Shown: positions 57,801 to 64,000 of the stretch, in pieces
Layout of the letters: the number at the start of each line of letters is the position of its first letter
Position numbering within the stretch: the first letter of the stretch is position 1
Origin: Allolobophora icterica
Taxonomy: Eukaryota; Annelida; Clitellata; Crassiclitellata; Lumbricidae
DNA length: 64,000 nt
Assembly (NCBI GenBank): GCA_963556255.1
Contig: OY744610.1
Span: forward strand, 11,557,977-11,621,976
Direction: 5' to 3'
The notes under the pieces: model-generated
Told to the model about the DNA's origin: nothing
The model's database searches: none
What the model saw: the letters and a program-made list of their open reading frames with translations, nothing else
Position numbers and translations under genes: made by a program

Positions 57801-58647
57801 AGAAATTTACAACTAATATAATACTAATTGATGTAATGCAATTTGTGTTTGTATGCAGTACATTGTAGTAGTGATTGTACTTTCAGTTGTACGCTTGCTG
57901 TATAGGCCTACTGTAGTCATACATTATTGTACCGCCTGAGCAGCTCCCAACAAAGACTTATATTAATTACATCAAAATGAACAATAAACAGTCATCAAAA
58001 TGAACAATATACAGTCAATGTCCTGTATGAACCTGGTCTTTGACAGGACGCAGAGTAGTAGAATGTTTTCACAATTGTAATGCAAGGAGAAAATCTGTGG
58101 GTGGCTAATATTTAGTGTAACGATTTTAGAAAGTTCGCATGTCATTGCATTTTCTATCTGAATTACCGTTTTTTTTCTCAACATGCAGATAATATTGGTA
58201 ACTGCATCGGAATGCGTTGCAACATCAGAAGCAAGCTTGAAGATGCCAAGCATTTTCCAAAAGTACGTGGAGCTCTACTGTTTCAAGTCGACCACTTGGT
58301 TCTTGGTTCCTCTATCCTATAACATACTCATCATGATCCTATGCGCCTGGATTGGATTTATTACTCGAAAACTACCAAATAACTTCAACGAATCCTGGTT
58401 CACATTCATCTCAGTTGCAACAACTTTGTTCTCCTGGGTCGTTTTCATACCGGCCTATTTTACCATTTCCTATGTGTACCTACAATCAGCCATTTTGGGC
58501 TTTTCTCTGATTCTGAAGAGTCTCGTCACGCTCGTTTTCCAGTACCTTCCAGTGCTGTACGCCATTGCTTTTGTGCCTGCCGAGAAAGTTGTCACTTTCT
58601 CTACAGCAGAGCCAAGAGAGGTTAACACTGTCACCCCAGTCGGTTGA
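53651..58647 (+). CDS. Class C GPCR, metabotropic glutamate receptor-like (three exons, two frameshifts)
   Basis: The full order of an mGluR is present: signal peptide, Venus-flytrap ligand domain, nine-cysteine-type linker and seven-helix domain. Exons are 53651-54880, 56469-57551 and 58189-58647. The introns are a GC-AG one (54881-56468) and a GT-AG one with GTCGGT donor (57552-58188); both join in frame. Frameshifts lie in TTTT runs at 53800-53803 (one base missing) and 56668-56671 (one base extra). Either it is a recent pseudogene or these are homopolymer errors. The family couples extracellular amino acids to G proteins at the plasma membrane. The ligand here is unknown because the Ser-Ala-Thr ligand motif of mGluRs is replaced. 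Confidence 0.85.
54940..56424 (-). mobile_element. TIR transposon inside receptor intron 1
   Basis: The ends AACATTTAGAGGTCAACCCA (54940) and TGGGTTGACCTCTAAATGTT (ending 56424) are perfect inverted repeats. No clear TSD is visible. Without it the intron would be about 103 bp. The minus strand holds a decayed transposase: ARIPTERVGSCVRKLSQLYQ (about 56148) and KMERGTGESQAKACVEVIEK with IKGLVFGTTVSNT (about 55310-55180). These resemble uncharacterised transposase-like proteins; the superfamily is not assigned. Confidence 0.8.
56469..57551 (+). CDS. Receptor exon 2: lobe end, cysteine-rich linker, TM1-4
   Basis: It starts with the second half of a split Val codon and reads NKKKPCGEKIPQ and RIHDAFLVYAYALHDHI. 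After one extra T at 56668-56671 it continues EIKTQLRNCIRGEALLQRIK and LGRIAFDEKGDF. The cysteine-rich linker has SVCSQPC, CCWTCGDC and CQSCPMSTWP. Helices start at SSHIVSISLLCLTIFVG, followed by KALSIQLSMMILVGILVV and later ones. It ends at ILLLIQ before GTCGGT. Confidence 0.85.
58189..58647 (+). CDS. Receptor exon 3: TM5-7 and short tail
   Basis: It follows a strong acceptor, TTTTTTTTCTCAACATGCAG. IILVTASECVATSEA continues the preceding helix. KSTTWFLVPLSYNILIM is a membrane helix, TRKLPNNFNESWFTFISVAT matches the conserved mGluR R-K-(L/V)-P-x-N-F-N-E segment, and two more helices follow. The cytoplasmic tail after KVVTFSTAEPRE is only about 20 residues, short for the family. Confidence 0.85.
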   Translation: MILVTASECVATSEASLKMPSIFQKYVELYCFKSTTWFLVPLSYNILIMILCAWIGFITRKLPNNFNESWFTFISVATTLFSWVVFIPAYFTISYVYLQSAILGFSLILKSLVTLVFQYLPVLYAIAFVPAEKVVTFSTAEPREVNTVTPVG

Positions 58648-58708
58648 TTGCGAACACTGGGTTTTGGCACAAGCCGCTGATTCATAGTAGGCTAGTCGTT
58701 GTGCTTAA

Positions 58709-60511
58709 CCCATTTAACGCCGCTATTAGAAATAGCCACCGGATTAAGCTGTAACTGATAGTAGGTCATCAATATGATGCCAATAAACTTCTGATAGTGC
58801 ATTTTTATTGGAACTATATGTAGTGTCCTAGTTATAGGACGTTGCGTTTTCGCAACTTCGGCGGGAAAGATGTATTTGTTCATTATAATAATGTTCTATT
58901 AGTTAGGCCTATCGATTGTGCTCGCGGTCATATCAATAAAAATGTTTGCGCATGCTGTAAACTGAATCAGGTTCAATGTCACTTGTTTCCATGGTATTGA
59001 GCAACGCACTTGGCGTGCATGCAATACACGTGTAGTACGTGGTGCTGTGGCACAACCGACAACGCATTCGACGACCATCTTCGTTCTTGGCTATGATGTG
59101 CAATGCTGTGCATCATAGGCGTAGACTCTGGTGGAGGGCAGCCGGGGCACGTGCCCCCAATAATTGAGCTGGACTGTACATTCAATGCAACAAGTGTAGA
59201 ATGAAGAACAAATACTCCCCATATTTTGGACAAGTGTACGCCAGTGCTGTGCATACAGTGTACTCTGTGTTATTATCAGGCTAAACACCTCGTCATCCCA
59301 AAATTCTTAAAAGACTCGCTCTTGCTTATCACCTGTGTGATCAATTGCCACATCTTTATCTTCTCCTTGTTGACAGGGCTCAATGTACATTTTGGTTCTT
59401 GGCATTGCCAAGCCTCTTTCGTTGGCTTAGAAGACTTAGGCGGCTTTGAAGGTAGTCGTTGCTTCTTGGCCGGCAATCCACTGACTCTTCCATCGGCGTA
59501 TGAGTATCGGACACGAGATCAGTCTGCCGCCTGGAAGACTTTGAAGATATTCTGGAGCTGTGTCCTTCGAATAAACATGCTGCAGTGGTTCGTCTGACCT
59601 TTCCGCAAGCTGCTGCCTGGAAGACTTGTAGCCTACCTTGCAGACACCCGAGGCTTTCTTCTTGACTTCGATTGCGTTTCACGCGAGGTATGCCTATAGT
59701 GGGCGGTGACCGTTGGTGTGACATTGATGCATCAGTGCAGGCCTAATGGCCTTCCACATGCCCGGCAACGTCTTCTGGCATCACATCGGTAGTCATGAGC
59801 TCATTTTCGTCAAAATGTTCGCTATCGCTTTGCTAATCAACTTAGGATGGGGTGGTGATATCATCTTCTTCAAATATCACTGGGGCAGCCTCCCTCAAGC
59901 AATAGAACTTCTTCCTCAGCCTCCTCTGAAAAATTAAATGTGCGTCTTTCAAAAGTATGCCCAAGGAAGAGTGGCAGCACTGAGCACGCCATAATTTACG
60001 AACACTAAACTGAAATTGTTGTAAGTAATCGTGAACTGACGTAAGTTTATCTGAATCACTAGGTGTCACGCTGTACATATCGTTTTCCGCCGAAGTTGCG
60101 AAACGCAACAATGTGTATATATCGCATTCCGCCGAAGTTGCGAAAACGCAACATCAAAATTTCTGACATTGGGGTATCGGCATATAATGAGACATACTAT
60201 TAATAAACAAATAATATTAAATACTCACCTAAGTACTTCAAAAGAGATAGGATCGCTTCTGGGAAATATAACGTCTTATGGCAGAAGAAACTTCTTGAAC
60301 AAAGCCACTAGTTAGACGTCAAAAACCACGAATTTTGCGCAACTCAAAAAAAATTGCAGACAACAGCAAAGAATATATTTTTTATACCAGCAGACGTAGT
60401 GAACACCCAGGAAGTAAGACAAAAAGAATTTGGTTTAATTTTTCGTGTCTTGATTTTTTTTCAAATTTCCAAACAGTGCGTTGCGTTTTCGCAACGTTGG
60501 CGGCAAATGGG
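58709..60511 (-). mobile_element. Degenerate piggyBac element with TTAA target site
   Basis: TTAA (58705-58708) precedes CCCATTTAACGCCGC. The right end GGCGGCAAATGGG is followed by TTAA (60512-60515). Subterminal hairpin words GTTGCGTTTTCGCAAC occur near 58852 and 60480, with related words at 60095-60150. A decayed minus-strand frame begins near 60111 with FATSAENDMYSVTPSDSD and continues with an acidic stretch, as in piggyBac transposase N-termini; several stops follow. It ends 60 bp after the receptor stop codon, so it may overlap the receptor's 3' UTR. Confidence 0.75.
59105..59268. repeat. Dispersed repeat, second copy at 61795-61890
   Basis: The words TGGACTGTAC(A/T), TCAATGCAA, AAGTGTA and ATATTTTGGACAAGT.TACGCCAGTG occur in the same order at both sites. 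The left part starts CATAGGCGTAGACTC, like the hAT MITE ends in this window. It lies inside the piggyBac element. Confidence 0.6.
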
Positions 60512-60515
60512 TTAA

Positions 60516-61440
60516 ATCAAGACGATCCGATTGAAACGCCACAATTTTTCTGACACAATGCGTTTGTTTTATCTGTACAGTATAGAAATTACATTGGTAG
60601 CCTTAGCCTTAGCCTTAGTCCTTCCTGGCCAGGTCTGCACATCGGGCGACGCATCTCCTCCACTCCCGAATTACATTGGTAGGCCTAGTTTCCTTGTATT
60701 GCAATCGTTGTACTTTTCCATGTCGACGGTCATTTTTGATTAATATAAATTATTTATCTTACGTTTGAAATGCGACGATTCGTTTGTTGTTTTATCCTCC
60801 ACATAAATTGCAATGAAAAGGCGACTCTGAGTCAAAAACAATAGACCTACAGTGATATTTTCTGCAGCTGGATACTGAAGAAAACAAGAAGTTCTTGAGA
60901 AAATACACAATTTTACACATCTTTTGCAATACGGATCAATCTGGATATCTTTATGGTAGGCCTGAACGTACGGGAAGCGCTGCTTTCTTCTTCACCGCTG
61001 TAATTTTAAGAAATTACTTCCAGTAGTTAAGTCATCAGTTTGACCATCACAATCGTTATGATCCATAAAACTGTTTAACAAGCTGAAGTCAACATTGCGA
61101 TTTTACAGTTTAGAGCCAACAACGGATGTTGTAGATACAGTCAACATAGAGACTTTGGTGGCTAGTTTAATAAATTCCGAGAATCTTATCAAAAATGCAT
61201 TGACAGCCAAGCAGCGATTATATTATCACTGTTGTCTGCTGCAGTCCGTCTGAGCTGCCTAAAGCTCACCTGCACTTAATGAACTCCAGGCAACAATTTA
61301 CATGGATAGGAGCTGGTGCATTTTCAGAAAATGACAATGATGTGGCCTTCAGCACAGATGACTGTAATGTCAAGGACTACTTACTGTGACCATCATGTGA
61401 TGACGGCAAGATGAGTGACGAGGACGACTACGATGATTAG
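60516..61440. other. Non-coding stretch
   Basis: AT-rich, no gene or element ends recognised. A CTTAGC repeat of four units lies at about 60602-60622. Confidence 0.5.
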
Positions 61441-61455
61441 ATTAGGTCACTGTCA

Positions 61456-61469
61456 TCATATCATCATCG

Positions 61470-61555
<86 letters not shown>

Positions 61556-61570
61556 GTCATCATCATCATT

Positions 61571-61605
<35 letters not shown>
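61456..61605 (+). repeat. CAT trinucleotide microsatellite
   Basis: About 50 CAT units with rare CGT or TAT interruptions. Poly-Ile and poly-Met frames across it are artefacts. Confidence 0.95.
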
Positions 61606-61609
<4 letters not shown>

Positions 61610-61919
61610 ATCGCCACAATACTCGTCGTCACCATCATCCTAGTCATTATTGGTATCGTTTCGATCTCTACCATCACGATCGTTTTCATCAGCATCAGCA
61701 GCAACAGCATCACCACGAAAATCATCATCACCACCACCACAACCACAACCATCATCGTTATCATCTTCTTTAAATGGGATGCATTTGGCTGTCTTATGAG
61801 ATGGACTGTACAATCAATGCAAAAAGTGTATAATGAATAACCAAATGCCCCTCAACCAATATTTTGGACAAGTTTACGCCAGTGATTGTAGGCCTATCTA
61901 AACATCGATGGCGTTGGGT

Positions 61920-62008
61920 CGCTACGCAGTGGCTTAAGGTAGATTCGAACCTGCGACCCTCCGGTTACGAGGTACAGAAGAAACGTCTACACCACCGCGT
62001 CCCGCAAT
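61920..62008 (-). repeat. tRNA-derived SINE head
   Basis: On the minus strand GCGGGACGCGGTGGTGTAGA begins the unit, with an A box TGGTGTAGACG and a B box GGTTCGAATCT spaced as in a tRNA. The 5' strand pairs poorly with the 3' end, so I read it as a SINE or tRNA relic. Confidence 0.55.
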
Positions 62009-62009
62009 A

Positions 62010-63240
62010 ATTACTATTCCTACTGCTATTCATACTGCACAACAGACTTATCATACATAATTAATAAAAGTCTTGGAGATATATCAGAATGCATTCTCTA
62101 TACAGTTCTCGCCTTTGTCATGGTGTAAAGATAACAGATGCACGCTGACTTTGGTTAGTTGCTGTTTCATTACAAAGAATGGTTGCCCTTGGCCCCTCTA
62201 CACTCTACAGTCTTATGTGTTAGGCCTACTCTGAATAATATTGGCTAATTGCGTTGACGGTGCGCCACCTATCGAGTAGCATAGAGATTAGTCAATATAA
62301 TTAATTTTCCAGTGTCGTTATATCAACGACAATTAGCTTCAACTCAGACGTATAACACAGGGTCTACACGTGGCAGGGAATAGGGACAAAGACGAGTGTG
62401 CTGTCGGTCGGCTACCTAATCAGAAAAACACAGAGGAGAGAGTCCGAGAGACTGAATGTAGGTAGGAACGTGGAGCATCTAATAAAACCTCTGTTTGCGT
62501 GTTAAAATGCACAATATATATGCTGGTCTAATACCTCACGAAATTAATACGAAAATCTCATCTGCCCTATCATGATGCTCTTCATGCTTTGAGCAATTGG
62601 GACGCTCGATTCCAGAGGCCAAAAAATGAAATCGCTAAGTCTTACCCATGGCTGCCTCTTCTTCTAATACAGCTTAATATGATCAAAAACGTCGACATCA
62701 AAGCTATTAAGTCACTTTGGCAACCTGTTGGTCCTTAAAGATTCCGACATTTCAATTACGATTTCGATTCTTACGATGACGCTACGTGTTCCTCCTCCTC
62801 TTATAGCAGAAAAGGCGGTATACAAATTATGTATTTACATTCTAATTTATTAGATCACATATATTCGTTATTAGATTTTTGATCCCTATATGCTGTTGGA
62901 GAGAAAGAAGAAACGTCCAATAATCCGCCAGTTTGATTTCTATTTTCATCGCTCATCCAGCTTCTAATAATTAGGCCTAATTACGCTAAAGCGAACGTGG
63001 ACATTTAGTCCAATAATTAATTACACTAAAACGTACGTTTACCGACACCTATATATTGCTCTTAAGCACATATTATATAAACTTTATTTTCGTTTAATCG
63101 CTAGGGTAGCTACTCCGTTCGTGAGCGAGCAATGAGAAACTCTAAGGAATTTCTTTCTCGAAATATTAAAGGTCTTTGATGCCATAAGAAATCGTTAAAC
63201 TGTTGTTGAGCGTATACCTGACCATTAACGTTTAAGTCAT
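62010..63240. other. AT-rich non-coding stretch
   Basis: No gene is supported. One isolated unit resembling the core of the modular repeat family (TTTTCATCGCTCATCCAGCT, 62942 onward) is present. Confidence 0.5.
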
Positions 63241-63259
63241 TTAGGTTACTTAAAACCGC

Positions 63260-63615
63260 AAAGGTTCACCAGTCCGCAAAGGTTCACCAGTCACTCTGGT
63301 ACAGAGTAAAGCAGGGAGGCGACCTGACCGACGACTCTGATGAGCGTAGACTCGGATCCGACCTGGGCTGGTGAACCAAAGTCCTCCGTGCCCACCTTCT
63401 CGTGGTGCGGACCGTTAGTACCCTTCTTAGGAAGTACTCTTCCTAGGAGGGGGAACGAACGGGCACGGCAGGCAAAACCAGGGGAAGGCAATGGCAAACC
63501 ACCCCTGTTAATCATGCCAAGAAAATCGTCATGCCACACACCAAACCACGCCGATACGGCAACGGAGACTGTGTGGCATGACGATCGCTAGGGCTCCTAG
63601 AGCCGACGGCACAAA
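63260..63615. repeat. Likely dispersed repeat with GGAAGGCAATGGCAAACCAC
   Basis: A GC-richer block contains GGGGAAGGCAATGGCAAACC, CATGCCAAGAAAATCGTCAT, and inverted GTCATGCCACACAC/GTGTGGCATGAC. The first motif is common to the 5' or body regions of LINE/SINE repeats in many animals (from memory). No end is defined. Confidence 0.45.
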
Positions 63616-63699
63616 GAGAAAAGAGAGAAAACCGTGTTATTCATCATTTAATTTTACTGAACATTTTTGTATGGATCTTAATAGCTTTTTATTTCTCTG

Positions 63700-64000
63700 C
63701 TCAGTTGTTTTCCTGATCATGTGTTTAATCGATCAGATTGTGGTTCTCTGATTGTGTGTTTTCATCTGTTACAATGAGCAATTCACTGCAATTGAGCATG
63801 TCTTTAATTAGTAACTAATTAATGCAGTGATCATTATGTTTCGTTAGTAATTTATTGAATTGTTCATTCTATATTTTGTTCTCTAATGATCATGTGCTTC
63901 ATAAGTCATTTATTACAATGATCACGTGTGTAAGGGAGCATTCATGTGTTTCATTAGTCATTTGTTTCAATGATTATATCTTTTATTGATCATTTGTTTT
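63700..64000 (+). repeat. Degenerate ATGATCATGTGTTT-type satellite, runs off the window
   Basis: The words (A/T)GATCA(T/C)GTGTTT, CATTAGTCATTTGTT and CAATGAT recur every 35-50 bp from about 63710 to the window end, with much drift. It may be the edge of a larger tandem array. Confidence 0.6.

Noticed and set aside
61920..62008. Functional tRNA gene on the minus strand
   Set aside because: A and B boxes are good, but the acceptor stem does not pair well and the anticodon arm is irregular, so a SINE head is more likely.

Overview
This window is metazoan nuclear DNA, most likely from a marine invertebrate. The evidence is intron-split genes with GT/GC-AG borders, a metabotropic-glutamate-receptor-like class C GPCR, a Mab-21/cGAS-like nucleotidyltransferase fused to TPR-like repeats, very long microsatellites, and a dense mix of LINE, hAT, piggyBac, Academ-type and Ty3-type elements. 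The short word TAGGCCTA recurs throughout. I cannot assign a species. There are no operons, rRNA genes, convincing functional tRNA genes or CRISPR arrays.

Only two cellular protein genes are supported. One is a long intronless or nearly intronless minus-strand gene (7012-9885, perhaps with a small 5' exon ending at 10055). It encodes a cGAS-like receptor type protein with a complete-looking nucleotidyltransferase triad. The other is a plus-strand class C GPCR (53651-58647) in three exons. It has two single-base frameshifts, both in TTTT runs, and its first intron is a GC-AG intron filled by a 1.5-kb inverted-repeat element.

Most of the rest is transposable elements, many with exact termini and target-site duplications (TSDs). 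From left to right: an element with TAGGGTG ends and a 9-bp TSD (287-1728); a hAT (1814-3685); a LINE endonuclease relic (5681-6187); a second TAGGGTG element with a 10-bp TSD holding a 130-bp hAT MITE (11380-13298); a hAT holding another MITE (13557-15175); LINE relics (15.2-17.1 kb, 23.0-23.6 kb, 27.6-28.2 kb); two full piggyBac-like MITEs with TTAA ends (23881-24711, 42474-43301); a copy of the first element split by a LINE (28704-30825); a GC-rich foldback element (31399-32014); a three-level nest (hAT 32165-40339, containing a LINE, containing a 6.3-kb Academ-type element 33068-39392); a young LTR retrotransposon with gag-protease but no visible polymerase (47196-52906); and a degenerate piggyBac element (58709-60511).

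The most interesting items are these: (i) the 6.3-kb element, whose protein shows the whole FEN1/XPG metal-ligand pattern plus a Cys-rich tail, and whose 4-bp TSD is confirmed by restoring the LINE reading frame across the empty site; (ii) a repeat family seen in three large copies, with a shared core minisatellite but different 14-15-bp tandem termini in each copy; (iii) the cGAS-like gene; (iv) the gag-protease LTR element carrying a second repetitive ORF in place of reverse transcriptase.

Large parts (3.7-5.4, 18.3-22.2, 43.3-47.2 and 60.5-64.0 kb) hold no gene I can support.
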